NCBI GenBank assembly: GCA_028714075.1
Contig: JAQTMZ010000008.1
Coordinates: forward strand, 38,269 to 102,268
Source of the DNA: Gallionella sp.
GTDB taxonomy: Bacteria; Pseudomonadota; Gammaproteobacteria; Burkholderiales; Gallionellaceae
Reading direction: 5' to 3'
Length of the DNA stretch: 64,000 nt
Shown piece after piece: positions 34,103-43,342 of this stretch. The notes under the pieces are model-generated. The model was not told where the DNA came from. It did no database searches and saw only the letters and a list, made by a program, of their open reading frames with translations. Each line of letters begins with the position of its first letter. Within the stretch, counting starts at the first letter, position 1. The translations under genes were made by a program, and so were the position numbers.

Positions 34103-35368
34103 TTAAAAATTTGGTCCCCACACCGGTTCGCGTGCGTCGCCGCTTTGCGTGAACATGTGCTGTTTGACACGACCGTCGCTGGAAACGGTCGCCAATATAC
34201 CACGACCGCGCGCCTCGCTGGCAAACAGAATGATTTTTCCGTTGGGCGCAAAACTGGGTTTTTTCTCCCATCCACCCTCGGTGAGCAGGGACATTTGCCC
34301 GGTCTGAAAATCCTGCACGGCAACATAAAATTTGCCGCTGATCAAATGCGCAAACACGAAGCTCTTGCCGTCCGGGCTATGTCGCGGCGAAAAATTATTG
34401 CCTTCGCCAAAGGTCAAACGCTGCTCCAGGCCGCCATCCAGCGGCATGCGATAAATCTGCGGGCTGCCGCCGCGATCTGAAGTGAACAGCAGATATTGCC
34501 CGTCCGGTGAAAAGTTCGGCTCGGTATCTATCGCCCCGCTGAAGGTAATGCGGCGGAGGCCGCTGCCGTCCGGACGGATCAGGTAAATCTGTGAACTACC
34601 GTCGCGCGTCAGCACCACAGCCAATTGCTTGCCGTCCGGCGACCACGCGGGCGCGCTGTTGCTGCCGCGAAAATCGGCCACTACCATGCGCTGGTTGGTG
34701 TACAGCGATTGCACATATACTGCGGCGTGTCTGGTTTCAAAACTCACATAAGCGAGGTGGCTGCCGTCCGGCGACCACGACGGCGACATGATCGGTTCGC
34801 TGTGCGTCAGCACGATCTGCTCGTTGTAACCGTCGCTGTCCGCCACGATCAAACGATACCTTTGCTCCTGCCGGTTCACATAAGCGATGCGGGTGCTGAA
34901 CACCCCCTTGTCACCGGTCAATCTTTCATAAATCAAATCCGCGATGCGATGGCCGACGGCGCGCACTTGGCCTTCGCTTGCCGAGACGACCTGACCGACC
35001 AGCCCGGTTTGCTTGACCACATCCAGCAAGCGGAAGCGTGCTTCGATGCGGTTGTTGGCCTGAACCGCGACCGTGCCTATCGCCAATGCTTCCGCGCCGC
35101 GCACCTGCCAATCCGCGTAGCTGACTTCGGCGAGTTCATGCGGCGATTTTCCGGTCGGGTCAACCAGCCGAAACAATCCGCTGCGCTGCAAATCTCCGGT
35201 CACCACTTCGTTGATGGTTTGCGCCAGCTTGCTGTCCCCGCCGAGCGGCACGATAGCTATCGGTATCTGGTGTTCGCCCGCTCCGATGATTTCGATGTTC
35301 AACACCGCGCCGGCCACCGAGGCCTGCGCCAGCAACAACAAACCCAAAACATACCGTATGAATCGCAT
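34103..35368 (-). CDS. tolB: Tol-Pal translocation protein TolB
   Basis: A 421-residue periplasmic beta-propeller protein that binds Pal. It has a signal peptide (MRFIRYVLGLLLLAQASVAGA), an N-terminal domain (IPIAIVPLGGDSKLAQTINE) and WD40-like propeller repeats such as MSPSWSPDGSHLAYVSFE, APAWSPDGKQLAVVL, EPNFSPDGQYLLFTSDRGG and PSFAPNGKIILFAS. ATG 35368 has a GGGAG site 8 bases upstream; a GTG three codons earlier is less likely. It starts 5 bases after the tolA stop. Confidence 0.97.
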   Translation of the reverse strand: MRFIRYVLGLLLLAQASVAGAVLNIEIIGAGEHQIPIAIVPLGGDSKLAQTINEVVTGDLQRSGLFRLVDPTGKSPHELAEVSYADWQVRGAEALAIGTVAVQANNRIEARFRLLDVVKQTGLVGQVVSASEGQVRAVGHRIADLIYERLTGDKGVFSTRIAYVNRQEQRYRLIVADSDGYNEQIVLTHSEPIMSPSWSPDGSHLAYVSFETRHAAVYVQSLYTNQRMVVADFRGSNSAPAWSPDGKQLAVVLTRDGSSQIYLIRPDGSGLRRITFSGAIDTEPNFSPDGQYLLFTSDRGGSPQIYRMPLDGGLEQRLTFGEGNNFSPRHSPDGKSFVFAHLISGKFYVAVQDFQTGQMSLLTEGGWEKKPSFAPNGKIILFASEARGRGILATVSSDGRVKQHMFTQSGDAREPVWGPNF

Positions 35369-35373
35369 AAATA

Positions 35374-36093
35374 TCACTCCCGCTCCTTGGGCCTGAAGCC
35401 CAGTTTCATTTCACGAAATCTGTTGTACATCGCCGAATCCGGCGGCAACGGCAACGGCTGTGACTTTATAATCGCACGCTCCACCGCATTGTCATAGGCC
35501 GCATTGCCGCTGGATTTAAGCAACCTCGGAGGAAGCACCGATCCGCCCGGCAATACTGTCACCAGAAATTCTGCCCGCGCATCGTCTGCCACATCCGGCG
35601 GCAGCACGATACGGCTGCGTATCTTGGCGGCAATCTTGCCGGTGTATTCATCCACCACGCGGCCAGTCGCGGCAGCCCGTTCTGCCTGCTCGGCTTTTTC
35701 ACGCGCCTCCTGCTCGGCTTTTTCGCGTGCCGCCTGCTGCTCCGCCTTGGAAATACTCGGCTTCTGCACCACAGGCTTGGCCTTGGGTTTTTTCTTTTCC
35801 TCGACGGGCTTGGCTTCAACTTTCTTTTTATCCGGCAGCACGATGTCGGGCTTGATCTCCGGTTGCGGCGGCACAGCCTCTTCAACTTTGGGTGGCTCGG
35901 TTTTTTCGACAGCAGGCGGGACGGCAACCTCATCCGGCAGGCTCTGCCACAAATCCACGCTCATCGTCGCCGGCGGCAATGTCTGCCAGCTGAAACCGAA
36001 ATACAGCAGCGCGAAAAACACGCCATGCACCAGCAAGGCCAGAATGCCCGCGGGCAGTTTGTTGGGTTCGTAGTAATAAGCGGTCGCGCTCAT
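35374..36093 (-). CDS. tolA: Tol-Pal envelope protein TolA
   Basis: A 239-residue TonB-like bridging protein. It has one N-terminal TM (GILALLVHGVFFALLYFGF), a Pro/Lys/Glu-rich stretch (about 60-110), a short Ala/Glu/Lys helix (AAREKAEQEAREKAEQAE, about 118-140) and a C-terminal TonB_C-like domain (IAAKIRSRIVLPPDVADDAR, FLVTVLPGGSVLPPRLLKSS, ERAIIKSQPLPLPPD). The helical domain II is much shorter than in E. coli TolA (421 aa), which is common in betaproteobacteria. The ATG overlaps the tolR stop in an ATGA junction. Confidence 0.95.
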   Translation of the reverse strand: MSATAYYYEPNKLPAGILALLVHGVFFALLYFGFSWQTLPPATMSVDLWQSLPDEVAVPPAVEKTEPPKVEEAVPPQPEIKPDIVLPDKKKVEAKPVEEKKKPKAKPVVQKPSISKAEQQAAREKAEQEAREKAEQAERAAATGRVVDEYTGKIAAKIRSRIVLPPDVADDARAEFLVTVLPGGSVLPPRLLKSSGNAAYDNAVERAIIKSQPLPLPPDSAMYNRFREMKLGFRPKERE

Positions 36094-36512
36094 TTCCTGG
36101 CTTGCGTCAACAGGCCCACTTTTTTGATTTGCTGTTGTTGCAGCACGTCCATCACGTTGATGACTTCTTCGTAGCGCACGTTCCTGTCGGCGGAAATCAC
36201 CACCGCCTGCTCCGCCTGGATGCCTTGCCGGGTTTTCAGGATTGCCACCAGCTCGTCGCGCGTCACGAGGCTTTCCTTGTCGCCCCTGGAGAGGTCGCGC
36301 AACGCCAGCGTGGCGTCTTTCTTGATGATGACCTCCAGCGGCGCAACCGGCGGCGCAAGCGATTTGCTGATCTGCGGCAAATCGATCTGGCCGGGATTCA
36401 TCAGCGGCGCGGTCACCATGAAAATCACCAGCAGCACCAGCATCACGTCGATGTAGGGCACGACGTTGATCTCGTTCATCAGGCGGTTGTTGGCGCGCTT
36501 ATTCGTTCTCAT
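36090..36512 (-). CDS. tolR: Tol-Pal protein TolR
   Basis: A 140-residue ExbD-family protein. One N-terminal TM carries the essential proton-channel Asp (INVVPYIDVMLVLLVIFMVT), followed by a periplasmic domain (AEQAVVISADRNVRYEEVIN). With TolQ it forms the proton-driven motor that energises TolA. The ATG overlaps the tolQ stop in an ATGA junction, so translation is coupled. Confidence 0.96.
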   Translation of the reverse strand: MRTNKRANNRLMNEINVVPYIDVMLVLLVIFMVTAPLMNPGQIDLPQISKSLAPPVAPLEVIIKKDATLALRDLSRGDKESLVTRDELVAILKTRQGIQAEQAVVISADRNVRYEEVINVMDVLQQQQIKKVGLLTQARK

Positions 36513-37186
36513 GGCTGGCGTTGCAAGACGTTGGAAAATTCTTCGGTGAAGCTTTCAAAACGCGTCGCGAGGCGGTTGATGTCATACGCGTAACGGTTGT
36601 AGGCAACCACTGCCGGGATCGCCGCAAACAAGCCCATCGCGGTCGCCACCAGCGCTTCGGCGATGCCGGGCGCGACATGCGCCAGGGTCGCCTGCCCGAC
36701 ATTGGCCAGCCCGCGAAACGCATTCATGATGCCCCATACCGTGCCGAACAGCCCCACATACGGGCTGACCGAACCGACCGAGGCGAGAAACGCCAGATGC
36801 GATTCCAGCCGGTCCATCTCGCGCTGATAAGTTGCGCGCATCGCGCGGCGCGTACCCTCCATGACCGCACTGGCCTCCACGCCGTGCTGTTTCCTCAGCT
36901 TCACGAATTCGATAAAGCCGGCGGAAAACACCCGTTCCAAGGCGCCCCGTCCACCACGCTGATTGCTGCTCGCCTGCTTGTAAAGCTCATTCAGGTTCTG
37001 GTTGTGCCAGAACGCTTCCTCGAATTCTTCGGTCAACCTGATCTCGCTGCGGATGGCAAACAGCTTGAGAAAAATGTACCACCACGACGTTAGCGACACC
37101 AGCAGCAGCAAGCCCATCACCAGTTGCACCAGCACGCTGGCGCTGCTGATGAGATGTATAAACGACAGATCCTGTGTTACTTCCAT
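36509..37186 (-). CDS. tolQ: Tol-Pal protein TolQ
   Basis: A 225-residue ExbB-family membrane protein with three helices: about 17-37 (LVQLVMGLLLLVSLTSWWYI), about 138-160 (VGSVSPYVGLFGTVWGIMNA) and about 170-192 (APGIAEALVATAMGLFAAIP). The TM2/TM3 residues that face TolR are conserved. It heads the tolQRAB-pal-cpoB run. Upstream lies a REP-like repeat in the gap to ybgC. Confidence 0.96.
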   Translation of the reverse strand: MEVTQDLSFIHLISSASVLVQLVMGLLLLVSLTSWWYIFLKLFAIRSEIRLTEEFEEAFWHNQNLNELYKQASSNQRGGRGALERVFSAGFIEFVKLRKQHGVEASAVMEGTRRAMRATYQREMDRLESHLAFLASVGSVSPYVGLFGTVWGIMNAFRGLANVGQATLAHVAPGIAEALVATAMGLFAAIPAVVAYNRYAYDINRLATRFESFTEEFSNVLQRQP

Positions 37187-37225
37187 TGCGATCCTTTCTT
37201 TGCCCAGAAAAAGCAGATTAGACTA

Positions 37226-37302
37226 ACCGTTCGCTCTGAGCCTGTCGAAGGGCAAATAACCACAAACCCGCTCCTGCTTCGGCAAGCTCAGCACGAACGG
37301 GA
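37226..37302. repeat. REP-like repeat pair between ybgC and tolQ
   Basis: CCGTTCGCTCTGAGCCTGTC, then GAAGGG, and an inverted partner CTTCGGCAAGCTCAGCACGA, then ACGGG, face each other across about 30 bases. This is the same family as 4993-5107 and 43011-43035. It occupies most of the 127-base gap and may attenuate transcription between ybgC and tolQ. Confidence 0.75.
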
Positions 37303-37313
37303 ACGGAATTTCA

Positions 37314-37718
37314 CTATTTCCATTGCACGCGCAACACGTCCGGCACGCGGATCGGCTTGAAACTCTCCAGCGCAATGCACACCAGATGCACCTCCGCTTC
37401 GGTCAGCACCTCATCGCCGCGCCGCACGCTTTGCAACAGCGAAATACGGCTGCGCCCGATGTCCTTGACCTGCGCCGTAACCTCCAGCAGATCGTCGAGC
37501 AGCGCGGGCTTGAAGTAATCCAGCTTGAGCGAACGCACCACAAATACCGAACCGAATTCCTTCATCAATCCGGCGTTGCTGTAGCCGTAGGTGCGCAACC
37601 ACTCGGTGCGTGCGCGCTCCATGAAGTTCACATAGCTGGCATGGTAAACGACACCGCCCGCATCGGTGTCCTGAAAATATACCCGAACCGGCAGCGAAAA
37701 AATTCTAGTCTTGCTCAT
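37314..37718 (-). CDS. ybgC: Acyl-CoA thioesterase YbgC
   Basis: A 134-residue hot-dog-fold thioesterase. The active-site region is VYFQDTDAGGVVYHASYVNF (Asp near residue 18), followed by MERARTEWLRTYGYS. YbgC is the usual upstream partner of tolQ and interacts with phospholipid-synthesis enzymes. The ATG overlaps the upstream stress-protein stop by one base (TAATG). Confidence 0.95.
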   Translation of the reverse strand: MSKTRIFSLPVRVYFQDTDAGGVVYHASYVNFMERARTEWLRTYGYSNAGLMKEFGSVFVVRSLKLDYFKPALLDDLLEVTAQVKDIGRSRISLLQSVRRGDEVLTEAEVHLVCIALESFKPIRVPDVLRVQWK

Positions 37719-38143
37719 TATTTAACCAGCACCACCGGGCAGTCCGCCAGATGCAGCACCTTGTTCACCACCGACCCCAGCAGCAATGATTGCAAGCCGC
37801 CCTGCCCCTGCCTGCCCATCACGATCTGGTCGACGCCCTGCTCGTTGGCATATTGCACGATCGCTTCCGCCGGTGTGCCGACGCTGATGTGGTATTGGTA
37901 GGGCAACGCGGCGGCATCCAGCGCGGCGCACGCCGGCTGCAATGCCGCCATGCCCTGCTCGCGGTAATAATCGTCGATGGTTTTCTGGTTGATGAACAGC
38001 TTGACGTTGCCGGTCGCCACGTTCCACTGCACATTCAACAGCAGCAGTTGCGGGCGTTCCTTCAGCGTGGCGATCTTATTGATCACATGCTCAACCGCGC
38101 GTTGCGCGTTGGCGGAACCGTCTACCGGAATCAGTATCTTCAT
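37718..38143 (-). CDS. Universal stress protein (UspA family)
   Basis: A 141-residue cytosolic Usp protein. It begins MKILIPVDGSANAQRAVEHV and ends with the ATP-binding pattern MGRQGQGGLQSLLLGSVVNK followed by DCPVVLVK, which fits the G-2X-G-9X-G(S) motif, so nucleotide binding is expected. The role is stress survival; no specific partner is evident. It lies 11 bases downstream of the TerC-family gene and is coupled to ybgC. Confidence 0.93.
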   Translation of the reverse strand: MKILIPVDGSANAQRAVEHVINKIATLKERPQLLLLNVQWNVATGNVKLFINQKTIDDYYREQGMAALQPACAALDAAALPYQYHISVGTPAEAIVQYANEQGVDQIVMGRQGQGGLQSLLLGSVVNKVLHLADCPVVLVK

Positions 38144-38154
38144 CGTCTTCCCCT

Positions 38155-38892
38155 TTACGATCTATTGTTCGGTGCGTCCACCTTCTCATCCACCAGATCG
38201 ACCACTGGTATGGAAACAGCCTTGCGCAGCGCCAGCCATCTACCGATAACCAGCACCAGCACGGCGCAGAATACCGGAGCCAGCCAATGCAGATAATGTT
38301 GCGCCTCAACCAGCGCGGCAAACAACGCCTCACCGACCAGCATCTCGCCCGCAACATAACCGAGCAGCGCGCCGCCCGCATAAATAATGAAGGGGAAACG
38401 ATCGATCAGCTTCAGCACCAGCTGGCTGCTCCACGCGATCATCGGGATGCTGACCAGCAAGCCGAACACCAGCAGCCACGCGTTGCCGTGCGCCGCAGCA
38501 GCCACGCCCAGCACGTTATCCAGGCTCATCACGAAGTCGGCGATGATGATGGTTTTGATCGCGCCGAACAGCCGCGTATCCGCCTTGATGTTGTCCGCGC
38601 TGTGCTCTTCTTCGGGCAGAATCAGCTTGATGCCGATCCACAGCAACAGGAGTGCGCCTATCAGCTTGAGATAAGGCAACGACAACAGGGTCACCGCAAA
38701 AAAGGTCAGCAAAATGCGCAGCCCTATCGCGCCGCCCACGCCGAACAATATACCTTTTTTGCGTTGCGCCTGAGGCAGGTTGCGGCAGGCGAGCGCGATC
38801 ACCACCGCATTGTCGCCGCTCAGCAGCAAGTCGATCACGATGATCTTGAATACATCGACCCAGAACTGTGGAGTAGCGAACATCTCAAGCAT
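38155..38892 (-). CDS. TerC-family membrane protein
   Basis: A 245-residue inner-membrane protein with about seven helices. The hallmark acidic helices are present: IIVIDLLLSGDNAVVIALAC and TIIIADFVMSLDNVLGVAAA, whose Asp/Asn residues are thought to bind metal ions. TerC relatives are linked to manganese export (Alx/YceF type) or tellurite resistance. ATG 38892 has AAAGGG five bases upstream. I looked for a manganese riboswitch (yybP-ykoY) in the 100 bases upstream and saw none. Confidence 0.92.
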   Translation of the reverse strand: MLEMFATPQFWVDVFKIIVIDLLLSGDNAVVIALACRNLPQAQRKKGILFGVGGAIGLRILLTFFAVTLLSLPYLKLIGALLLLWIGIKLILPEEEHSADNIKADTRLFGAIKTIIIADFVMSLDNVLGVAAAAHGNAWLLVFGLLVSIPMIAWSSQLVLKLIDRFPFIIYAGGALLGYVAGEMLVGEALFAALVEAQHYLHWLAPVFCAVLVLVIGRWLALRKAVSIPVVDLVDEKVDAPNNRS

Positions 38893-38924
38893 TACTACCC
38901 TTTCAAATCCGTAAGTGGTAAGTG

Positions 38925-38990
38925 GAGCGGTGCTGCGCACCTCAGTGGGAAGTGGGAAGTGGAAAACCCCACTCCCTACTCACCACTCCC
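38925..38990. repeat. Imperfect inverted repeat between sucD and the TerC gene
   Basis: AGTGGGAAGTGGGAAGTGG (from about 38944) faces CCACTCCCTACTCACCACTC, so the gap can form a long hairpin. The left arm is itself a tandem GTGGGAA repeat. It lies directly after the sucD stop on the minus strand and may act as a terminator or transcript stabiliser. Boundaries are approximate. Confidence 0.6.
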
Positions 38991-38992
38991 TG

Positions 38993-39874
38993 CTATCCCT
39001 TTAGCACCTTCTGCATCACGCGCCCCATCTCCGCCGGATTGCGCGTGATGTGGATACCGCATTCCTCCATCACCGCGAGCTTGTCATTTGCACCGCCCTG
39101 TCCGCCAGAGATGATCGCGCCGGCATGCCCCATGCGCTTGCCTTCGGGCGCGGTGACACCGGCGATGAAACCGACCACCGGTTTCTTCATGTTGTCCTTG
39201 ATCCAGCGCGCGCATTCTTCTTCGTCGCTGCCGCCGATCTCGCCGACCATGATGACCGCATCGGTTTCCGGGTCGTTGTTGAACAGCTTCATCACGTCGA
39301 TATGCTTCATGCCGTTGATCGGATCACCGCCGATGCCGACACAGGACGACTGCCCCATGCCCAGCGCGGTGAGTTGTCCGACTGCCTCGTAAGTCAGCGT
39401 GCCGGAGCGCGACACCACGCCGATGCGGCCCTTCTTGTGGATGTGTCCCGGCATGATGCCGATCTTGATCTCGTCCGGTGTGATCAGGCCGGGGCAGTTC
39501 GGCCCGATCAGAATTGTGCGCTTGCCCTGCATCCGGTAGCGCGTCTTCAGCATGTCATGCACCGGAATGCCCTCGGTGATGCAGATCACCAGATCCAGAT
39601 CGGCATCGACCGCTTCGTCGATTGCGGCAGCAGCGCCGGAAGGCGGCACGTAAATCACCGACACGGTCGCACCGGTGGCTTTTTTGGCATCCAGCACCGA
39701 AGCGTAAACCGGTACGCCTTCAAAATTCTCGCCGGCCTTCTTCGGGTTCACCCCGGCGACGAAGCAGTTCGCGCCGTTCGCATAAGCGCGGCAATGGAAG
39801 GTGTGGAACTGGCCGACCTTGCCGGTCATGCCCTGCGTGATGACTCTGGTGTCTTTGTTTATCAAAATAGACAT
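38993..39874 (-). CDS. sucD: Succinyl-CoA synthetase alpha subunit
   Basis: A 293-residue TCA-cycle enzyme subunit. It has the CoA-binding N-terminal domain ([20 protein letters not shown]) and the ligase domain with the phosphohistidine loop [13 protein letters not shown] (about 245-257). [20 protein letters not shown] is also diagnostic. Length is typical. It starts 2 bases after the sucC stop. Confidence 0.98.
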   Translation of the reverse strand: MSILINKDTRVITQGMTGKVGQFHTFHCRAYANGANCFVAGVNPKKAGENFEGVPVYASVLDAKKATGATVSVIYVPPSGAAAAIDEAVDADLDLVICITEGIPVHDMLKTRYRMQGKRTILIGPNCPGLITPDEIKIGIMPGHIHKKGRIGVVSRSGTLTYEAVGQLTALGMGQSSCVGIGGDPINGMKHIDVMKLFNNDPETDAVIMVGEIGGSDEEECARWIKDNMKKPVVGFIAGVTAPEGKRMGHAGAIISGGQGGANDKLAVMEECGIHITRNPAEMGRVMQKVLKG

Positions 39875-39876
39875 TA

Positions 39877-41043
39877 TTATTTCCCCTTTGCTGCGGCGAC
39901 GACTTTTTGCGCCGCATCAGCCATATCGTTACCGGAAATGATCGGCAGACCGGATTCAGCCAGAATTTTCTTGCCGAGTTCCACGTTGGTTCCCTCCAGG
40001 CGCACCACCAGCGGCACCGAGAGATGCACCTCGCGCGCCGCCGCGACCACGCCTTCCGCGATCACATCGCAGCGCATGATGCCGCCGAAGATGTTGACCA
40101 GAATGGCCTTGAGTTTGGGGTTCTTCAGCATCAGCTTGAACGCCTCGGTGACTTTTTCCTTGGAAGCGCCGCCGCCCACGTCGAGGAAATTCGCCGGGTT
40201 GCCGCCGTACAGCTTGATGATGTCCATCGTCGCCATCGCCAGCCCCGCGCCGTTCACCAGACAGCCGATGTCGCCGTCCAGCGAGATGTAGCTGAGATCG
40301 AATTTGGAAGCCTCGACTTCGGCCGGGTCTTCCTCGTCCAGATCGCGGTACTCTACGATCTCGGGACGACGGTACAGCGCATTGCTGTCGAAGTTGAACT
40401 TCGCATCTAGGGCGCGCACATGATTGTCCCCGGTCAGCACCAGCGGATTGATTTCCGCCAGCATCGCATCCTTCTCCACAAAGGCGCGATACAAGCCTTG
40501 CAGGCAGGCGCGCGCCTCGGCCAGCGCCACTTCGGGAATGCCGATCTTGCGCGCCACATCGTCCGACTCGGCATCGGTCAAGCCCTTCACCGGGTCGATC
40601 CACACCTTGTGGATTTTTTCCGGCGTGTGCGCGGCGACTTCCTCGATATCCATGCCGCCCTCGCTGCTCGCCATCAGCGCCACGCGCTGCGTGCCGCGGT
40701 CGACCACCATGCCGATGTAATATTCTTTAACAATTTGCGCGCCTTCCTCGATCAGCAAACGCCTGACCTTCTGCCCCTCGGGGCCGGTCTGGTGCGTCAC
40801 CAGCTGCATGCCCAGAATCTGGTTCGCGTATTCGCGCACCTGCTCCGGCGACTTCGCCACCTTCACGCCGCCGCCCTTGCCGCGCCCGCCCGCATGTATC
40901 TGCGCCTTCACCACCCACACGCTTCCGCCCAACTGCTTTGCCGCAGCTACCGCCTCATCCACACTGAAGCAAGCCACGCCGCGCGGGGTCGGCACGCCGA
41001 ATTGGCGCAGGATTTCCTTACCTTGGTATTCATGAATTTTCAT
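39877..41043 (-). CDS. sucC: Succinyl-CoA synthetase beta subunit
   Basis: A 388-residue ATP-grasp subunit: [20 protein letters not shown] at the N-terminus, [20 protein letters not shown] for nucleotide binding, [20 protein letters not shown] for metal binding and [14 protein letters not shown]. It pairs with SucD for substrate-level phosphorylation. ATG 41043 gives the standard N-terminus; the open frame to 41172 is non-coding lead. The promoter must lie near 41050-41160. Confidence 0.98.
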   Translation of the reverse strand: MKIHEYQGKEILRQFGVPTPRGVACFSVDEAVAAAKQLGGSVWVVKAQIHAGGRGKGGGVKVAKSPEQVREYANQILGMQLVTHQTGPEGQKVRRLLIEEGAQIVKEYYIGMVVDRGTQRVALMASSEGGMDIEEVAAHTPEKIHKVWIDPVKGLTDAESDDVARKIGIPEVALAEARACLQGLYRAFVEKDAMLAEINPLVLTGDNHVRALDAKFNFDSNALYRRPEIVEYRDLDEEDPAEVEASKFDLSYISLDGDIGCLVNGAGLAMATMDIIKLYGGNPANFLDVGGGASKEKVTEAFKLMLKNPKLKAILVNIFGGIMRCDVIAEGVVAAAREVHLSVPLVVRLEGTNVELGKKILAESGLPIISGNDMADAAQKVVAAAKGK

Positions 41044-41164
41044 AATAAATATCTTCCGAACGAAAAGCGCACCGTGATTGACGCGCGGGCGCAATTTTAC
41101 CGAAATATTGTCCCGTGCGTATCGGATTAATGCGCCGAAAATGCCGCGCAACATGGCGATGGAT

Positions 41165-41193
41165 AAAAACAAAACCGCCCGTAGGCGGTTTTG
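41165..41193 (-). terminator. Rho-independent terminator after tRNA-Thr
   Basis: The stem AAAACCGCC - TACG - GGCGGTTTT, read on the minus strand, is followed by TGTTTTT. It lies 12 bases past the tRNA-Thr 3' end and also precedes sucC, so the tRNA transcript is separate from sucCD. Confidence 0.9.
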
Positions 41194-41204
41194 CTTGTGG
41201 CATA

Positions 41205-41280
41205 TGGTGCCGCTTGTCGGATTCGAACTGACGACCTACCGCTTACAAGGCGGTTGCTCTACCAACTGAGCTAAAGCGGC
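41205..41280 (-). tRNA. tRNA-Thr (anticodon TGT)
   Basis: A 76-nt tRNA: acceptor GCCGCTT / AAGCGGC, D-arm TAGCTCAGTTGGTAGAGCA, anticodon loop CTTGTAA, T-arm with GTTCGAATC, discriminator A and encoded CCA. All stems pair perfectly by eye. It is read on the minus strand with its own terminator. Confidence 0.97.
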
Positions 41281-41324
41281 ATTGAAGCTAAATGGATGCT
41301 ACCGGAGGATCGTTTGCAAACTGA

Positions 41325-41382
41325 CAGGTCATACCGGATACAAACCGGCGGCCAACTGATTATTAAAGTCTCCCTGCGAGGC
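41325..41382 (-). pseudogene. Decayed tRNA-Lys-like remnant
   Basis: The plus-strand text AGGTCATACCGGATACAAAC followed by CGGCGGCCAACTGATTATTA and AAGTCTCCCTGCGA lines up with the tRNA-Lys text AGGTCGTGCCAGATTCGAAC, TGGCGACCAACGGATTAAAA, GTCCGCTGCTC at 31207-31256. The T-arm pairing and loop are degraded and the 5' half is missing, so it is not functional. It lies about 45 bases upstream of tRNA-Thr. Confidence 0.6.
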
Positions 41383-41441
41383 CGCGCATTCTAGCACCGG
41401 CTACGACAAAACGACAAATTTTTCCTTGTTATTGCAAGTAT

Positions 41442-41517
41442 GTAGGAGCGGGCCATGCCCGCGATCAAACGGTTCGCGGGCCGCTTCGACAAGCTCAGGA
41501 CAGGCGCCCGCTCCTAC
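41442..41517. repeat. Composite palindromic repeat (GTAGGAGCGGGC family)
   Basis: The ends GTAGGAGCGGGC and GCGCCCGCTCCTAC are inverted. Internally a GCCCGCGATC / GGTTCGCGGGC hairpin and the TTCGACAAGCTCAGGAC block of the other dispersed family (about 41483-41505) are embedded. It looks like one REP family nested in another. It lies 16 bases beyond the ruvA stop and may terminate ruvA. Confidence 0.8.
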
Positions 41518-41533
41518 AACAACTCTTTACAAA

Positions 41534-42115
41534 CTAAGCCTTCGACAACAATTTGAGCGCCTGCCGGATGCCATCCGAAACATTCACATCCTTGGGCAAC
41601 TGTTTCGCCGCCCAATCCGCTTCCTTCTCGTTATAGCCCAGCCCCAGCAACGCATTCACGATATCGCTGGCGGACGAGGCAACCGCCGCGCCCTGCGCCG
41701 AACCTGCGCCGGTCACCGCAAATTTGCCCTGCAATTCCAGCAGCAACCGCTCGGCGGTCTTCTTGCCCACGCCGGGAATCTTGGTCAGACGCCCCGCCTC
41801 CTTGTTCGCCACCGCCAGCGCCAAATCGTTCAGGCTCAAACCGGACAACACCGACAACGCCAGCTTCGGGCCGACCCCGCTGATCTTGAGCAACAGGCGA
41901 AACGCGACGCGCTCCTCGTTGCTCAAAAAACCGTACAGCAAATGCGCGTCCTCGCGCACGATGAGCTGCGTGTGCAGCACCACCTTCTCATGCAGCACCG
42001 GCAGGTTGTAGAAAGTGCTCATCGGCACATCCAGCTCGTAAGCCACCCCCTGCACATCCAGCAAAATCTGCGGCGGATTCTTCTCCAGCAATATTCCTGT
42101 CAGGCGACCTATCAT
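41534..42115 (-). CDS. ruvA: Holliday junction branch migration protein RuvA
   Basis: A 193-residue junction-binding protein. It has the N-terminal OB fold ([20 protein letters not shown]), two helix-hairpin-helix segments ([19 protein letters not shown] and [19 protein letters not shown]) and the C-terminal RuvB-contacting domain ([20 protein letters not shown]). Length is normal. ruvB and ruvC are not adjacent in this window; a composite repeat follows the gene instead. Confidence 0.97.
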   Translation of the reverse strand: MIGRLTGILLEKNPPQILLDVQGVAYELDVPMSTFYNLPVLHEKVVLHTQLIVREDAHLLYGFLSNEERVAFRLLLKISGVGPKLALSVLSGLSLNDLALAVANKEAGRLTKIPGVGKKTAERLLLELQGKFAVTGAGSAQGAAVASSASDIVNALLGLGYNEKEADWAAKQLPKDVNVSDGIRQALKLLSKA

Positions 42116-42209
42116 TTCAAGATGTTCCTCATGTATGAAACTGCGATTACGGGCGTATTGTATTTGGGTTCGGCGCAGCCGTGCAGCCTGTTTTGTGACA
42201 CCTGCGCCC

Positions 42210-42983
42210 TCAAATCCCCCGGCTCTTCTTGATCAAATCATGCGCAAGCTGAATCTCCTTCGCCTGCTCGGTGGCCATCGCGATCATATCTTCCGGCATA
42301 CCCTGCCCCATCAGTTTATCCGGGTGATATTGGCTCATCAGCTTGCGATAAGCGCGCTTGATCTCCGCATCGGTGCTGTCTTTGGTCACCCCCAGCGCCT
42401 TATACGCATCGTCCAGCGCAGCGGCGGCGGAGGCCTGCCCACCGCCGAAGTGCGTCTGGTTCAGCACCATCTCGATCATCCGCTTGAACTCGACCGGGCC
42501 ATAGCCGAGATACCCGGCCAGCTCGGTGAGCAGCGCTTCTTCCGCCGGATGGAAATGCCCGTCCGCCAGCGCCAGCACGATCAGGTAGGTCAGCAACACC
42601 TCCCGCAGATTCCTCGTGTTCCCGCAAACGGAAATGAAGCGCTGATAGGCCGGATAGATGTCATACGCCGGATCGGCGCCCTGCTTGAACAGCGCGATGG
42701 CCTGCTGGCGGTGTTCCGCAGTCATGCCCAGCTTCTGCATGAACTGTTCGACATGCGCGATCTCGTCCTGCGACACCTGCCCGTCCGCCTTCGCCAGCTT
42801 GCCCATCGAGATGAACACCGTCTCGAGGAACACCGCCTGGCGCAACGCGTTCTGCATCGGGTTCATCCCGCCGGAGCCATACACCCTGACCCGGTCGATA
42901 AACGCCCCGGCAAAAAACCCGAGCAGCCCGCCCCAGAACCCGAACAACCAATAACCCGCAATAGCACCGATGAGCTTGAACAA
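42210..42983 (-). CDS. djlA: Co-chaperone DjlA (TerB-like plus J domain)
   Basis: A 257-residue membrane-anchored DnaK co-chaperone. It has an N-terminal TM ([20 protein letters not shown]), a central TerB-like helical domain (about 50-165: [40 protein letters not shown]) and a C-terminal J domain with YHPDKL (about 224-229). The layout matches E. coli DjlA (271 aa). The gene order ruvA-djlA is on the minus strand with a 94-base gap. Confidence 0.93.
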   Translation of the reverse strand: MFKLIGAIAGYWLFGFWGGLLGFFAGAFIDRVRVYGSGGMNPMQNALRQAVFLETVFISMGKLAKADGQVSQDEIAHVEQFMQKLGMTAEHRQQAIALFKQGADPAYDIYPAYQRFISVCGNTRNLREVLLTYLIVLALADGHFHPAEEALLTELAGYLGYGPVEFKRMIEMVLNQTHFGGGQASAAAALDDAYKALGVTKDSTDAEIKRAYRKLMSQYHPDKLMGQGMPEDMIAMATEQAKEIQLAHDLIKKSRGI

Positions 42984-43132
42984 GGCAACTCCAGAAAAAA
43001 TCTAATCAGGCCGTTCGTGGTGAGCCTGTCGAACCAAATGCACTAAAACATAAGGCGCGCATTATACCTACGCGCCATACCTGCCAGCGCGAATACGGCT
43101 TCACCGATTGAGTAGGGGCGTATGGCATACGC

Positions 43133-43156
43133 CCTAGCCCTAGCCCTAGCCCTAGC
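43133..43156. repeat. Four tandem CCCTAG hexamers
   Basis: CCCTAG is repeated four times without interruption, overlapping the end of the 43114-43137 palindrome. Such short repeats can slip in replication. No other tandem array of this kind is seen in the window. Confidence 0.9.
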
Positions 43157-43342
43157 CATACCCCTCCCGGCATCATTGACAATATCCCGGCATAACTATT
43201 ACAGTGCGCCTCTCTTGCACTTCCGCCCCACGCACATCGCATCGCATGCACGGTACGAGGCAAGCGGCGGAACCCCCAGAATTGGAGCTGGCGCAAAGAA
43301 GATTCCCACGTTATTACAACAAGTCGCATAGCGATACCGTCG

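Noticed and set aside
38893..38992. Manganese riboswitch upstream of the TerC-family gene
   Set aside because: The gap is filled by a GTGGGAA-type inverted repeat; the conserved yybP-ykoY loops are not visible.
43133..43156. CRISPR-like repeat
   Set aside because: The hexamers are contiguous with no spacers, and no cas gene is in the window. No CRISPR array was seen anywhere.
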